Shown here: positions 52,973-63,491 of the stretch, in pieces
Layout: every line of letters starts with the position of its first letter
How positions within the stretch are numbered: the first letter of the stretch is position 1
From: Paenibacillus harenae DSM 16969
GTDB taxonomy: Bacteria > Bacillota > Bacilli > Paenibacillales > Paenibacillaceae
Assembly (NCBI RefSeq): GCF_000422465.1
Contig: NZ_AULV01000019.1
Coordinates: 105,751-169,750, forward strand
DNA length: 64,000 bases
Direction: 5' to 3'
Translations under genes and position numbers: made by a program
Notes under the pieces: generated by a model
Databases searched by the model: none
What the model saw: the letters and a program-made list of their open reading frames with translations, nothing else
What the model was told of the DNA's origin: nothing

Positions 52973-53353
52973 ATGCTGCAGTTGGGTACAAAGGTCGTCA
53001 TAGTGGCTGACCAATTTGAACAAAATCTCCCTGTCGGGGAGTATGGTTATATAATTGCTTACGACCGTAACGCGGATAACGTATTTGATTATGTGCTCCG
53101 GGTGCCTTCGGCCAATCGTAACTTTCTTATCCCGGATGAGGATGTCGAGCTCGAAGAGGTGCTTATCCAAGAAGAGATCGACCGGATCGAGCGGGAGGCG
53201 CTGATTGACTTTGCGCTCGCAACCCATAACGAGGAACTCTTCAAGCGCATTATGAACGGTGATGAACCGGAGCAGGAGCAGGATCTAGCGGGTAAGGAAC
53301 CGCAAAGTCCGGCCGATTTTATACGCCAGGTTAATCTTAAAGCATGGATTTAA
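52973..53353 (+). CDS. Conserved-looking cytosolic protein, unknown
   Basis: A 126-residue protein. The first half is beta-rich (LGTKVVIVADQFEQNLPVGE, YDRNADNVFDYVLRVPS) and looks like a small barrel; the second half is an acidic helix (EEIDRIEREALIDFALATHN). AGGAG is nine bases before the ATG at 52973. It lies alone between yxlG and gatC. I do not recognise it. Confidence 0.7.
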   Translation: MLQLGTKVVIVADQFEQNLPVGEYGYIIAYDRNADNVFDYVLRVPSANRNFLIPDEDVELEEVLIQEEIDRIEREALIDFALATHNEELFKRIMNGDEPEQEQDLAGKEPQSPADFIRQVNLKAWI

Positions 53354-53456
53354 GATCTTAGCCTTCGGGAAAGCCAACCGGGGACCGTACCGCATGTCAT
53401 ATCAAATGACAGCGGAGCGGTCTTCTCTCATATCAGGATGTCGTAACCCTTATACA

Positions 53457-53486
53457 TTGATGTTCGTCCCGCATGTAAGATATAAT
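53457..53486 (+). promoter_or_regulatory. Promoter of gatCAB
   Basis: TTGATG (53457-53462), 18 bases, TATAAT (53481-53486). It gives a leader of about 125 bases before gatC. Confidence 0.6.
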
Positions 53487-53617
53487 AGGAAGAATGACTA
53501 ATATTTCATTGCGAAACGGCCTTTCAACTGGGATTGCACATTACGGGCTGCGCCAAAACGCGGCAAAAGGTTCGTGCGAAGCGGAAGCCGTTTACGATTG
53601 GAGAGGAAGGGACATCG

Positions 53618-53905
53618 ATGAGCATTACGACCAAGGATGTTGAACATGTCGCCAATTTGGCGCGGTTAGAGCTGTCAGATTCGGAGAAGGAGCAATTTAC
53701 CGGGCAGCTTAACGCCATTTTGAAATATGCGGAGAAATTAAACGGATTGGATACAGAAGGCGTCGAGCCGACCAGCCACGTGCTGCCGATCACGAATGTG
53801 ATGCGTGCGGATGAGGAACGTCCGTCGCTGCCGATCGGGAAGGTGCTGCTGAACGCGCCTGATGACGAAGAAGGTCAATTTAAAGTACCTGCGGTGCTTG
53901 AATAA
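53618..53905 (+). CDS. gatC: GatC subunit of Asp-/Glu-tRNA amidotransferase
   Basis: A 95-residue helical subunit. VEHVANLARLELSDSEKEQF near the N-terminus and GVEPTSHVLPITNVMRADE are family blocks. GAGAGGAAGG precedes the ATG at 53618. GatC wraps GatA and bridges to GatB. The enzyme converts Glu-tRNA(Gln), and where needed Asp-tRNA(Asn), to the amide form. Confidence 0.95.
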   Translation: MSITTKDVEHVANLARLELSDSEKEQFTGQLNAILKYAEKLNGLDTEGVEPTSHVLPITNVMRADEERPSLPIGKVLLNAPDDEEGQFKVPAVLE

Positions 53906-53940
53906 TAAGAACGGGTTGATTATGAAGGGAGGAACTACTG

Positions 53941-55398
53941 TTGGCACTGAATGATTTGCGCCTGCATGATGTACATAACAAGCTTAACAGCAAGGAGCTG
54001 TCCGTTGCTGAGCTGGTTGGCGCGTCGTATGCGAGAATAGCGGAGACCGAGCCTGCGATAAAGGCTTTCATTACGTTGAATGAAGAGAACGCCCGTCAGC
54101 AGGCTTCCGAGCTGGACAAGCAATTGCAAGAGGGCGGCGAACGCGGGCTGCTGTTCGGCTTGCCTGCGGGAATCAAAGACAATATCGTAACCGAAGGGCT
54201 GCTGACGACCTGCGCGAGCCAGTTCCTGAGCAACTACAATCCGATCTATGACGCAACCGCGGTCCGCAAATTAAAGGCGGCGCAGTCGGTGACGATCGGC
54301 AAGCTGAACATGGACGAGTTCGCGATGGGCGGCTCGAACGAGAATTCAAGCTACTATCCTACTCGTAACCCGTGGAATCCGGAATACGTGCCTGGCGGTT
54401 CAAGCGGGGGCTCTGCGGCTTCCGTCGCGGCAGGTCAGGTATACTTTGCATTAGGCTCCGATACCGGCGGCTCGATCCGCCAGCCTGCCGCATACTGCGG
54501 CATCGTCGGACTTAAGCCGACGTACGGCCTGGTGTCGCGCTTCGGCCTGGTCGCCTTTGCATCGTCGCTCGACCAAATCGGCCCTTTAACTAAAAACGTA
54601 GAGGATTCCGCTTACGTCCTGCAGGCCATCGCCGGCTATGACGAGCGAGATTCAACCTCTGCGAACGTTGACATCCCGGACTATACTTCCGCGTTGACCG
54701 GCGATGTCAGAGGCCTTCGTATCGGCGTTCCGAAGGAATATTTGGGTGAAGGCATCGATCCTCGCGTGAAGGAAGCGGTGCTCAAGGCGCTATCCGTTTA
54801 CGAATCGCTTGGCGCGACCTGGGAAGAAGTATCGCTGCCGCATACCGAGTACGCGATTGCAACCTACTATTTGCTGGCCTCTTCGGAAGCTTCCTCGAAT
54901 CTGGCCCGTTTTGACGGCGTTCGTTACGGCGTTCGGGCGGATAATCCGTCCAATCTGATCGATCTGTACCGCAAGTCGCGCAGCCAAGGCTTTGGTCCCG
55001 AGGTGAAACGGCGCATTATGCTCGGAACCTATGCGTTAAGCTCCGGTTACTACGATGCCTATTATTTGAAGGCGCAGAAGGTAAGGACACTAATTAAACA
55101 GGATTTTGACCAAGTATTCAGCCGGTATGATCTGATTATCGGACCGACGGCGCCGACGCCGGCTTTCCGGATCGGCGAACAGGTCGGCGATCCGCTGACC
55201 ATGTATTTGAACGATATTTGCACGATACCGGTCAGCCTGGCAGGCGTCCCTGCAATCAGCGTTCCTTGCGGCGTCGCTGACGGTCTTCCGATCGGACTGC
55301 AAATTATCGGCAAAGCGTTCGACGAATCGACGGTGCTGCGCGCCGCCCATGCGTTCGAACAGCATACGGAGCACCATATGCTGCGTCCGCAGCTTTAA
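53941..55398 (+). CDS. gatA: GatA amidase subunit
   Basis: A 485-residue amidase-signature enzyme. Catalytic Lys is in GIKDNIV, the cis-Ser is in [14 protein letters not shown], and the nucleophilic Ser is in [12 protein letters not shown]. It frees ammonia from glutamine for GatB. The start is TTG, with GGGAGGAAC upstream, 35 bases after gatC. Confidence 0.97.
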   Translation: MALNDLRLHDVHNKLNSKELSVAELVGASYARIAETEPAIKAFITLNEENARQQASELDKQLQEGGERGLLFGLPAGIKDNIVTEGLLTTCASQFLSNYNPIYDATAVRKLKAAQSVTIGKLNMDEFAMGGSNENSSYYPTRNPWNPEYVPGGSSGGSAASVAAGQVYFALGSDTGGSIRQPAAYCGIVGLKPTYGLVSRFGLVAFASSLDQIGPLTKNVEDSAYVLQAIAGYDERDSTSANVDIPDYTSALTGDVRGLRIGVPKEYLGEGIDPRVKEAVLKALSVYESLGATWEEVSLPHTEYAIATYYLLASSEASSNLARFDGVRYGVRADNPSNLIDLYRKSRSQGFGPEVKRRIMLGTYALSSGYYDAYYLKAQKVRTLIKQDFDQVFSRYDLIIGPTAPTPAFRIGEQVGDPLTMYLNDICTIPVSLAGVPAISVPCGVADGLPIGLQIIGKAFDESTVLRAAHAFEQHTEHHMLRPQL

Positions 55399-55432
55399 GC
55401 GGTTATATACGTTTACGAAAGGATCGATACGA

Positions 55433-56872
55433 ATGTCTGAACCGAACAAATACGAGACGGTCGTCGGGCTGGAGGTCCACGTAGAGCTCCATACGAACAG
55501 CAAAATCTTCTGCGGCTGCTCTACGGCTTTCGGCGCGCCGCCGAATACCCATACTTGTCCAGTATGTCTTGGACATCCCGGCGTTCTGCCGGTACTGAAC
55601 CGCCAGGCGGTTGAATATGCGATGAAAGCGGCGATGGCGCTCAACTGTCAAATTGCGGATATAAGCAAATTCGACCGCAAGAACTATTTTTATCCGGATT
55701 CGCCGAAGGCTTATCAGATCTCGCAATACGATCAGCCGATAGGAGAGCACGGCTGGATCGACATCGAGGTGAACGGGGAGACGAAACGAATCGGCATTAC
55801 CCGTCTTCACCTTGAGGAGGATGCGGGGAAGCTGACGCATGTAGACGGCGGATACGCATCGCTTGTCGACTTCAACCGCGTGGGCACGCCGCTTATCGAG
55901 ATCGTATCCGAGCCGGATATTCGCACGCCTGAAGAAGCGAAGGCTTATCTCGAAAAGCTGAAGGCGATTATGCAGTACTGCGACGTTTCCGACGTGAAGA
56001 TGGAAGAGGGAAGCTTACGCTGCGACGCAAATATCAGTCTACGGCCATATGGGCAGAAGGAATTCGGAACCCGGGCCGAGCTCAAGAACATGAACTCCTT
56101 CCGCGGCGTTCAGCGCGGGCTGGAGTACGAGCAATTCCGTCAAGCCGAAATATTGGACAGCGGCGGCGAGGTCGTACAGGAAACTCGCCGTTACGATGAC
56201 GCGGCAGGCAAGTCGTTCTCGATGCGCGGGAAGGAAGAAGCGCATGATTACCGTTACTTCCCGGATCCGGACCTTGTCCGGCTCCATATCAGCGAGGATT
56301 GGAAGGCAAGCGTCCGCGCGACGATCCCGGAGCTGCCGGATGCCCGCAAAGCGCGATATACGGCTGATTACAGCCTTCCGCCATATGATGCCGAAGTGAT
56401 CACCTCGTCCAAGAAGCTGGCCGATTTCTTCGAGGAAAGCTTGGCTTTCGCGAAAGATGCCAAGGCGGTTTCGAACTGGATCATGGGGGATCTTCTCGGA
56501 TATTTGAATTCGAACGGCCTGGAGCTGTCCGATGTGCAAATGACCGGTCAAGGACTAGGCGAAATGATCGGCTTGCTTGAGAAAGGGACGATAAGCGGGA
56601 AAATTGCCAAAACCGTATTTAAAGCCATGCTCGAAACCGGCAAGCTTCCACAGCAGATCGTTGAGGAGCAAGGGCTTGTCCAAATTAGCGATGAAGGCGC
56701 CATCGCTGCGATCGTAAGTCAGATCGTCGAAGCGAATCCGCAATCCGTCGAGGATTACCGGGCGGGCAAGGAGAAAGCAATCGGCTTCCTGGTAGGTCAA
56801 ATTATGAAAGAAACCAAAGGGAAAGCGAATCCGGCGCTCGTGAATAAGCTGCTGCTTGAGCGTCTTAAATAA
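55433..56872 (+). CDS. gatB: GatB subunit
   Basis: A 479-residue subunit that phosphorylates and amidates the tRNA-bound Glu or Asp. The N-terminal cradle has [15 protein letters not shown] and a Zn knuckle with CGCS and [20 protein letters not shown] is conserved. The tail and YqeY-like domains (about 290-479) are complete. AAAGGA lies before the ATG at 55433. Confidence 0.97.
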   Translation: MSEPNKYETVVGLEVHVELHTNSKIFCGCSTAFGAPPNTHTCPVCLGHPGVLPVLNRQAVEYAMKAAMALNCQIADISKFDRKNYFYPDSPKAYQISQYDQPIGEHGWIDIEVNGETKRIGITRLHLEEDAGKLTHVDGGYASLVDFNRVGTPLIEIVSEPDIRTPEEAKAYLEKLKAIMQYCDVSDVKMEEGSLRCDANISLRPYGQKEFGTRAELKNMNSFRGVQRGLEYEQFRQAEILDSGGEVVQETRRYDDAAGKSFSMRGKEEAHDYRYFPDPDLVRLHISEDWKASVRATIPELPDARKARYTADYSLPPYDAEVITSSKKLADFFEESLAFAKDAKAVSNWIMGDLLGYLNSNGLELSDVQMTGQGLGEMIGLLEKGTISGKIAKTVFKAMLETGKLPQQIVEEQGLVQISDEGAIAAIVSQIVEANPQSVEDYRAGKEKAIGFLVGQIMKETKGKANPALVNKLLLERLK

Positions 56873-56891
56873 GATTTAACCGAAATGACTC

Positions 56892-56928
56892 AAAGACGCG
56901 GTTCATCGCCATGATGAGCCGCGTCTTT
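56892..56928 (+). terminator. Terminator after gatCAB
   Basis: AAAGACGCGG (56892-56901) pairs with CCGCGTCTTT (56919-56928), with further pairing inside, then GTCTTTTG. Confidence 0.8.
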
Positions 56929-57021
56929 GTCTTTTGCATGAACCGAGGCATGGCCTGCGCACTCGGATTGGCGCATGTAGTTATGGTACAATGAAATGTA
57001 GAGAAAGGAGATTGCATACTG

Positions 57022-57726
57022 ATGAACTCTCTTGAGAATCCTTGGTACATTAGTGAACTGCATATTCTGATTCGGCTGCTCCTGGCTGTATTGTTAGGCG
57101 GACTCGTAGGCTTCGAAAGGGAGCAGTCCAACCATGCAGCGGGATTGCGGACTAATATACTCGTATGTTTAGGTTCATGCTTGCTCATGCTTCTTTCCAT
57201 GTACGGTTTTGCCGCCTTCGTCGATGAGCCGAATGTTCGGGTCGACCCCGCCCGGCTTGCGGCAGCAGTGATTACCGGCATCGGTTTTCTTGGTGCGGGA
57301 ACGATATTATTTACTGGCAAATCCATAACGGGGCTTACGACGGCAGCCTCCCTGTGGGTCGTATCCGCTATCGGGTTGGCAGTCGGAGCAGGCTTCTATT
57401 TCGCTTCTGCGGTTGCAACGATAATGGTGCTAATCACGCTATGGGCATTCAATAAGCTGGAGAAACGCTACATTAGCGCCAAGAAAGAATATTTGCTCAA
57501 AGTAAAGGCAGGCGACGTATCATGCACCATGCGAAGCTTGAACGCCTTGTTTGCCGAGAAAAAGATTGTTCTTCAAAAGGTACTGCTCGAGGAGTCCGAG
57601 AGAGATGGGGACGACGGGCAGATCATGCTGCAGGTTTATGTTACGCTGCCGAAATCGGAAGCGCTGCTTACATTGCTTGATCAAATAAAGCATTTGGAGG
57701 GCGTACGTTGGGTAAGCTCGGAATAA
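57022..57726 (+). CDS. MgtC/SapB-family membrane protein
   Basis: A 234-residue protein with about four N-terminal spans and the family motif GGLVGFEREQSNHAAGLRTN, then GIGFLGAGTI. A C-terminal ACT-like domain (about 150-234) follows. Relatives affect Mg2+ or phosphate physiology in pathogens; the function here is unknown. AAAGGAG is some 13 bases before the ATG. Confidence 0.9.
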   Translation: MNSLENPWYISELHILIRLLLAVLLGGLVGFEREQSNHAAGLRTNILVCLGSCLLMLLSMYGFAAFVDEPNVRVDPARLAAAVITGIGFLGAGTILFTGKSITGLTTAASLWVVSAIGLAVGAGFYFASAVATIMVLITLWAFNKLEKRYISAKKEYLLKVKAGDVSCTMRSLNALFAEKKIVLQKVLLEESERDGDDGQIMLQVYVTLPKSEALLTLLDQIKHLEGVRWVSSE

Positions 57727-59603
57727 AGCGGCGCAAAAGCAGGCTGTTGGCCGTATTATTGGCGTTTTTGCTGCCAGGAGCGGGACATGTGTATGCGGGT
57801 CAGCATCCGAGAGGCATGATGCTGATCGTTTCCTTTATGCTTGATTTAACGGCGATTGTCAGGCTCGCGGATTCAGACGGCGGCCGGCACCTGCTGCTCA
57901 TCGTCTATTTAGGAATCATGCTTCCGGTTTTTTATTTCATCAGCGTGTTCGATTCGCTGCAAGGCATGGAGGCGGAATCGGAAGAACCGGTTGCATTCCG
58001 TCTCATGCATGGCATTCTGCTGCTAGCGGCAGGGATAACCATGCTGGTTTTAGTAAAGCCGCCGGAGGCGCTGCTGCCGTGGATGAATGAGCTTGCGGAG
58101 TTAAGCGTCGGACCGATTGTCATCATTGCTGCAATTTCGCTGATGCTTAACGCTCGGAAAGGATCGGTGTCTATGTTTAAGCTAGGTAGGTTTACAGCAG
58201 CGGCGCTTGTTCTGACGGTGGGAGCTCTGCTGTTATGGGATCAGATTCAGGGGCGAAACGATATTTCTCTGCTTAGTCAATGGTGGCCGATTATTTTTAT
58301 CGTTCTTGGCTTTGAGGTTATTGTGTTCAGCATAAGATTTAAAGGGGCTGCCAAAAAGCTGAGGCTTGACGTTGCCGGAGGCATGATCGCGCTTATTATT
58401 ACAATGACCGCTTATGTCGTGACGCAATACGCGGATATCCCTTTTCGCTGGCTGGATCAATTTAACGTGGATTTGAACAGGACGGCAGATTATGGCGAGG
58501 AGAAGGGCTTTCGTTATGACAAACCTATTATTAAGTTTCCGCTTGAAGAAGAATTGTCCCTTATTGGAATCACGAATCCGAACGGCCTCGTGACGGTCCG
58601 CTCCGGCGACGTACAGGAAATCGAGGTGCTGACGACGGTATGGGTCGATTTGCCCGACAAGGCCGAAGCCGACGCGGTGGCAGAACAGTCTACCGTCAAG
58701 GTGAGCCCCGGAACAGAAGTATCGCTTGATGTCAAAGGGAAGGACTATGGAGCGAACGGCAGCAGAAAGCCGCGCATGAATGTAACGGTCACTCTGCCGA
58801 TGTCAATGTCGGACCAGTTCCAGCCCGAAGAGACTCCGGTCGAATCGAATGAGGAGCTCGAGGTTGAATCATCGCATGATATGCAAGCTCCTGAGGACAT
58901 CCTGGCGCCGCCGGCGGATATCGAGCATACTGCCGATCCTGAAGAACCGTTGAACGGTGAACCTGAAGAGGAAGCAGAAAAACCGGCAGTTAAGATGACG
59001 ATAGAGGCCAACAACGGATCGGTTGAAATAAATGGCCTCAAGCTCCCTGGCGGGCTGGAGATCAAAAGCAACAGCGGCCTCGTAACGGTCGGCCATATAA
59101 TCGGTTCCTTATCCGTCAAAGGGAACAGCGGGGAGGTTCATGCGAAGGACATTACGGGAGACAGTACCATCGACATGAAGAACGGCACCATTCACGCAGC
59201 GGATATCCAAGGGAAGCTTTATGCGAATACGCTTAACGGAAGCCTGGAAATGGCGCGGATACAGGATGATATCGAAGCGGAGACCAAAAACGGCAAAATA
59301 AAAATTGTCGGAGCGGGAGCATCGGTAAAAGCAGATACGCTCAACGGCAGCATCGAGCTGAGCAGCGCTACGGTTGGCGGCAATTGGGATCTTGACAGCT
59401 CGGTCGGGGAGATTAAATTATCCATGCCGGAGGACGGACATTTTACGGTATACGGATCGGTAACTTTCGGCAATATTACAACTGAGCTGCCTCTGGACGC
59501 CAGCAAGAAAACGGTAAGAGGCACAATAGGCGAAGGCACCTACCGCGTCCAAATTAATGCGACGAACAGCATCGCGATCAACCGTTTTGGGCCCGGTAGT
59601 TGA
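57708..59603 (+). CDS. DUF4097 membrane protein with N-terminal membrane domain
   Basis: A 631-residue protein. Residues 1 to about 250 hold seven or so membrane spans (LLAVLLAFLLPGAGHVYAGQ opens it). After an external segment and an acidic, Pro/Glu-rich linker (about 365-425), residues 425-630 form a DUF4097 beta-solenoid with repeated strand pairs (IEANNGSVEINGL, IKSNSGLVTVG, VKGNSGEVHAKD). The TTG start is inside the MgtC gene (19-base overlap), with GGAGGG six bases upstream. DUF4097 proteins are often linked to membrane stress. Confidence 0.82.
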   Translation: MGKLGIKRRKSRLLAVLLAFLLPGAGHVYAGQHPRGMMLIVSFMLDLTAIVRLADSDGGRHLLLIVYLGIMLPVFYFISVFDSLQGMEAESEEPVAFRLMHGILLLAAGITMLVLVKPPEALLPWMNELAELSVGPIVIIAAISLMLNARKGSVSMFKLGRFTAAALVLTVGALLLWDQIQGRNDISLLSQWWPIIFIVLGFEVIVFSIRFKGAAKKLRLDVAGGMIALIITMTAYVVTQYADIPFRWLDQFNVDLNRTADYGEEKGFRYDKPIIKFPLEEELSLIGITNPNGLVTVRSGDVQEIEVLTTVWVDLPDKAEADAVAEQSTVKVSPGTEVSLDVKGKDYGANGSRKPRMNVTVTLPMSMSDQFQPEETPVESNEELEVESSHDMQAPEDILAPPADIEHTADPEEPLNGEPEEEAEKPAVKMTIEANNGSVEINGLKLPGGLEIKSNSGLVTVGHIIGSLSVKGNSGEVHAKDITGDSTIDMKNGTIHAADIQGKLYANTLNGSLEMARIQDDIEAETKNGKIKIVGAGASVKADTLNGSIELSSATVGGNWDLDSSVGEIKLSMPEDGHFTVYGSVTFGNITTELPLDASKKTVRGTIGEGTYRVQINATNSIAINRFGPGS

Positions 59604-59613
59604 GGCGCTTTCA

Positions 59614-59643
59614 TTGACAAATTCTTAAATTAGAACGTACAAT
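59614..59643 (+). promoter_or_regulatory. perR promoter with PerR-like palindrome
   Basis: TTGACA (59614-59619), an 18-base spacer and TACAAT (59638-59643). The spacer holds TTCTTAAATTAGAA (59622-59635), close to an inverted repeat and similar to a PerR box, which suggests autoregulation. Confidence 0.6.
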
Positions 59644-59674
59644 AGTCGTAACTACTACGAAAGGCGTGAGGGGA

Positions 59675-60106
59675 ATGGGAGCCAGCGTTAATTTAGCACT
59701 GGAACAACTGAAGATGAATGGCGTCCGAATGACCCCGCAGCGTCACGCCATATTAAGCTATTTGATGGAATCCATGTCGCATCCGACTGCAGACGAAATT
59801 CATAAAGCGCTCTCTCCGGCATATCCGAGCATGAGCGTTGCTACTATATATAACAATCTGCGATTATTCGTTGAAGCCGGATTAGTGCGCGAATTAACGT
59901 ACGGGGATGATTCAAGCCGTTTCGATTCGGATTTATCCGACCATTACCATGCCATTTGCAAGAATTGCGGTTCAATCGTCGACTTTGATTACCCGCCTTT
60001 GCTCGAGGTGGAACGGGCAGCATCCCGGGTGACGGGATTTGTCGTCGAAGGACACCGTATGGAGATATACGGCATTTGCTCGACCTGCAATACATCAGCG
60101 AAATAA
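59675..60106 (+). CDS. perR: Peroxide-responsive repressor PerR
   Basis: A 143-residue Fur-family regulator. The winged helix holds [14 protein letters not shown] and [12 protein letters not shown]. The metal sites are visible: [17 protein letters not shown] (His, His, Cys, Cys, Asp) and CSTC near the end. The Asp in IVDFDYP and the SDHYH block favour PerR over Fur or Zur; its neighbour ygzB supports this. The ATG at 59675 is preferred to a GTG at 59666, which lies against AAAGG. Confidence 0.93.
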   Translation: MGASVNLALEQLKMNGVRMTPQRHAILSYLMESMSHPTADEIHKALSPAYPSMSVATIYNNLRLFVEAGLVRELTYGDDSSRFDSDLSDHYHAICKNCGSIVDFDYPPLLEVERAASRVTGFVVEGHRMEIYGICSTCNTSAK

Positions 60107-60194
60107 TGGGCTTGATCATAAGCCCGCAAGAACGTGCCGGGAAGCGGTCATACGCTAAACAGCACGTTTTTTATTCCAACAGGAGAGTGATGAT

Positions 60195-61928
60195 TTGGAA
60201 ACGATATATAGCCGCACGCCGCGCCGAAGAGGCGGAAGAGGTGTGCGAGGGTTGTTATTTCTGTTTATCCTTGCATTTTTAGCCGTATTTGCTTGGTATG
60301 GATATATGCGATTCATTCCTAACGGAGATCTTGCGGTTCCCAGTTACCAATCAGAGTTTCCGATTATGGTCCAAGGGAAGGAAGCGGGGCCTGGGGCTAT
60401 CATTGAAAATAATGAAGTAAAACTGCCGCTTAAGGTCGTTCAGCAGGTACTGGGAGAGGACAAGCCTATCCGCTATGAGCCGGATTCGGGCTCAATCATA
60501 TTCACCACAGCGAATAAGGTGCTTCGGTTAAAGACGGACTCCTTAACCGCCACAATTAATCAGAAGCCATACGATCTGACGATCACGGCGGAAACCTCAA
60601 ATGATACCGTATATATTCCGGCTGATCCATTAAAGGAACTATACGGCTTACAAACCGAATTCATGAGTGAATCGGGAATCGTAACTCTGCTTACGGCAGG
60701 GGAAACCATACAGATGGCCGAGGTTACATCTAAGAAAGGGGCGGCGATGCGGACGGAAGCGACGATCCGCGCCCCCTACCTGGAAAATATGGCTCTGGCC
60801 CAAACCGCAAGGATCTGGGAGGAGCGGGACGGATGGCTGCTTGTCCAAAGCGCCAGCGGACATACCGGCTTTGTGAATAAAAGAGATGTTAAGCTGACGA
60901 CGATTGAACAGGTGCCCGATCAGGAGCAAGAGCCTCCTTTTATTGCATGGAAGGTGCTTGGCAAAAAGATCAATTTAACCTGGGAAGCCGTCTACGAGCG
61001 GAAAATCGATACAACCAAAATCGGACCCATGCAAGGGGTTAATGTCGTTAGTCCAACCTGGTTTGAATTAGCCGACGGCCAAGGGACGATTAAGGGAAAA
61101 GCGGATCCCTCCTATGTGAAATGGGCGCATGGGCAGGGTATGCAGATCTGGGCGCTCTTTAGCAATGATTTCGAACCTGAAAGAACAACAAAGGCGCTTG
61201 CTTCCGCAGAGACGCGGTTCTCCATGATCCAGCAGCTGCTCGGCTTCGCCAAAATGTATGGTTTGCAAGGGATCAATATTGACTTTGAAAATGTCCACAC
61301 CTCCGACAAGGAAAATCTGGTGCAATTTGTTCGAGAATTAACGCCGCTGCTGCATGAGCAGGGGCTCGTCGTATCCATTGATGTAACACCGAAATCAACC
61401 AGCGAGATGTGGTCCTTATTTTTGGACCGGGCAGCGCTTGGCAAAATCGTCGATTATATGATGGTGATGGCTTACGATGAGCACTGGGCATCCAGTCCGA
61501 AATCGGGCTCGGTTGCGTCTCTGCCATGGACGGAGGCGTCGGTCACCCGTATATTGGAAGAGGACGGCGTTCCGGCTAGTAAGCTTATACTCAGTATGCC
61601 CCTCTATACACGAATATGGACGGAGAAAAAAGCTGGAAACGGCGGTGTGGAGGTTTCCTCCAAAGCGGTCGGAATGGACCGGGTTAAGGAAATCATAGCA
61701 GAGAAGAAACTTAAGCCTGTCCTAGACCAGGCAGCGGGGCAAAATTACGTTGAATTTACGGAGAACGGAGCATTAAACCGGATTTGGATCGAGGATGATA
61801 TGTCCATGAAGTCGCGTGTCGCACTGGTTCGAAAGTATGATTTGGCAGGCGTGGCAACCTGGCAGCGCGCATTTCAAACCTCGTCGATTTGGAAAACGAT
61901 TGACGACGCCATTAATATACGGCCATAA
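60195..61928 (+). CDS. Membrane-anchored GH18-type protein with SH3 domain
   Basis: A 577-residue protein. One membrane span (about 20-37) is followed by a copper-amine-oxidase-N-like region (about 50-175), an SH3-like domain (about 180-235: MRTEATIRAPYLENM, ERDGWLLVQSASGHTGFVNK), and a GH18 barrel (about 250-577). The active motif is GINIDFENV, with Glu at the end of DFE. Similar proteins (YdhD, YvbX) act on spore or vegetative wall glycans. The TTG start has AGGAGAG upstream. Confidence 0.85.
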   Translation: METIYSRTPRRRGGRGVRGLLFLFILAFLAVFAWYGYMRFIPNGDLAVPSYQSEFPIMVQGKEAGPGAIIENNEVKLPLKVVQQVLGEDKPIRYEPDSGSIIFTTANKVLRLKTDSLTATINQKPYDLTITAETSNDTVYIPADPLKELYGLQTEFMSESGIVTLLTAGETIQMAEVTSKKGAAMRTEATIRAPYLENMALAQTARIWEERDGWLLVQSASGHTGFVNKRDVKLTTIEQVPDQEQEPPFIAWKVLGKKINLTWEAVYERKIDTTKIGPMQGVNVVSPTWFELADGQGTIKGKADPSYVKWAHGQGMQIWALFSNDFEPERTTKALASAETRFSMIQQLLGFAKMYGLQGINIDFENVHTSDKENLVQFVRELTPLLHEQGLVVSIDVTPKSTSEMWSLFLDRAALGKIVDYMMVMAYDEHWASSPKSGSVASLPWTEASVTRILEEDGVPASKLILSMPLYTRIWTEKKAGNGGVEVSSKAVGMDRVKEIIAEKKLKPVLDQAAGQNYVEFTENGALNRIWIEDDMSMKSRVALVRKYDLAGVATWQRAFQTSSIWKTIDDAINIRP

Positions 61929-61943
61929 TCCTTTAACTTTATG

Positions 61944-61987
61944 AAAAAAGCAGCGTCCATCCGTGAAATGCGGAGGACGCTGCTTTT
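61944..61987. terminator. Bidirectional terminator between GH18 gene and ygzB
   Basis: AAAAAAGCAGCGTCC (61944-61958) pairs with GGACGCTGCTTTT (61975-61987). Confidence 0.85.
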
Positions 61988-61990
61988 GTT

Positions 61991-62350
61991 TTACACTTGT
62001 TGTTCCTGTGATCCGTGCGTTGCTTGTGCGGGATCCAGCGTAAGCATAGTTCTGCAATACATGCAGCGGTCGGTTTTGCCTAACATCTTAGTCTGACGCC
62101 CGCATTCGGGACATTGCAGCATAGTTGCGCTCGTGGACATCATGCCGGCCCAGAAATAGACGGCAACGCTGATTAGCAAGGAGATCATGCCGATGACCAT
62201 AAAGATTGCGGCGATAATCTTGCCTGCTTGTCCCCAGAATACAATGCCGGCGGTTCCAAGTATCATAACGCCCATGCCTACCAGGGTGAAAACGAGTCCC
62301 CAAAGACGGAATTCATTGATTTTAGCGGACTTAAAAAAGAATTTAGTCAT
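61991..62350 (-). CDS. ygzB: YgzB-family membrane protein with zinc ribbon
   Basis: A 119-residue protein with two membrane spans (about 17-38, 45-68) and a C-terminal zinc-ribbon with CPECG and CMYC. Length and layout match YgzB, which sits next to perR in B. subtilis. GGAAGGG precedes the ATG on the minus strand. Confidence 0.88.
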   Translation of the reverse strand: MTKFFFKSAKINEFRLWGLVFTLVGMGVMILGTAGIVFWGQAGKIIAAIFMVIGMISLLISVAVYFWAGMMSTSATMLQCPECGRQTKMLGKTDRCMYCRTMLTLDPAQATHGSQEQQV

Positions 62351-62503
62351 GCATTCAAACCCTTCCTATTACTAATGGCTTATGAAATTGATACTGTTTT
62401 TCTACGTCGGTAAGCAGGAATGCGACTTCACTTGTCGAAAAGAATAGAACTGTAGACTATTATTATAGCTTATTAAAATGTGATTAGCTATATGGAGGAA
62501 CCA

Positions 62504-63379
62504 GTGGAACATATAAAAGCACATTTCGTTAACGGCTATCGCGATGACGCCGATCTGATCGGATTAGCGGTAGTTGAGAATCCATATCCCTATAATCCGC
62601 TTATTGATGGTTTAGATTTAATGGTGCTCGTCATTTTGCAGAAGGACAGCGCATTAAATGGTACAGAGCATGTACAAATCGGCGCTGAACGCATACTCGT
62701 TCGTACAATTGATCCAAGCAGCCTGAATGAATGGGTATCCGGGGGAGAGAACCGAAATATTATTGAGTGGCTAGTTCGGGGGGAGATCTTGTTGGATCGC
62801 GACGGCTATTTGAATAGTGTTCGTGAACGGCTGCTTCAGTTTCCGGATTCCATGCGGGAGCAGAAACGGTTTACGGAGTTTGCCGGGTTTTTAAGAACCT
62901 ATCTTCAAGCGAAACAGGATCTGTTGGACGGAAATTTGCTGGATGCATATAGTCATGTGCTTACAGCTCTTCATCACTGGGCTCATATTGTTCTAGTAGA
63001 AGAAGGGCGGCATCCCGAGTTAACGGTCTGGAAGCAGTTGAAGCGCGTGCATCCGGGCATTTATAAGCTTTATGAGGAGCTGACGGTAAGTCCGGAGACA
63101 TTAGAACAGAGAGTGCAGCTAGTCATGTTGGGTTGCGAATTCTCCGTGATGAACAAAATGAAAACAAGCTGCTCTTTGTTATTCAATATACTGCGGAGCC
63201 GGGAGGAGCCTTGGAGCATTGCCGAGCTGCAAGCTCATCCATCTATAAATGTATTGCATGTCGATCTGTCTTTGGTCCTGCAAAAGCTGGTACAGCGCGA
63301 ATACATCCGCGAAGTGGCCGTCATGAGTGAGCCTGGCGATTCTGGTGCGCTGGAGCTGCGCTATATGATCGCTACCTAA
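62504..63379 (+). CDS. ygxA: Nucleotidyltransferase-like protein YgxA
   Basis: A 291-residue protein. An N-terminal nucleotidyltransferase-like domain (about 1-120; GLDLMVLVIL is the likely active strand) precedes a helical domain (about 135-215) and a winged-helix-like end. GTG at 62504 follows GGAGG; ATG at 62492 and GTG at 62480 are alternatives. The place between ygzB and an rRNA operon matches ygxA in B. subtilis. Confidence 0.85.
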   Translation: MEHIKAHFVNGYRDDADLIGLAVVENPYPYNPLIDGLDLMVLVILQKDSALNGTEHVQIGAERILVRTIDPSSLNEWVSGGENRNIIEWLVRGEILLDRDGYLNSVRERLLQFPDSMREQKRFTEFAGFLRTYLQAKQDLLDGNLLDAYSHVLTALHHWAHIVLVEEGRHPELTVWKQLKRVHPGIYKLYEELTVSPETLEQRVQLVMLGCEFSVMNKMKTSCSLLFNILRSREEPWSIAELQAHPSINVLHVDLSLVLQKLVQREYIREVAVMSEPGDSGALELRYMIAT

Positions 63380-63419
63380 TATATAATCATAAATGAACAA
63401 CAAATATGAATGGGTTTAT

Positions 63420-63456
63420 GCGTCTGTTGTCGTTACTTTGTGCGACGAACAGGCGC
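63420..63456 (+). terminator. Probable terminator after ygxA
   Basis: GCGTCTGTTGTCG (63420-63432) pairs imperfectly with CGACGAACAGGCGC (63443-63456), then TTTATTGTTT. Confidence 0.65.
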
Positions 63457-63491
63457 TTTATTGTTTGGCAACAAAAACTTGATTTATAGCC

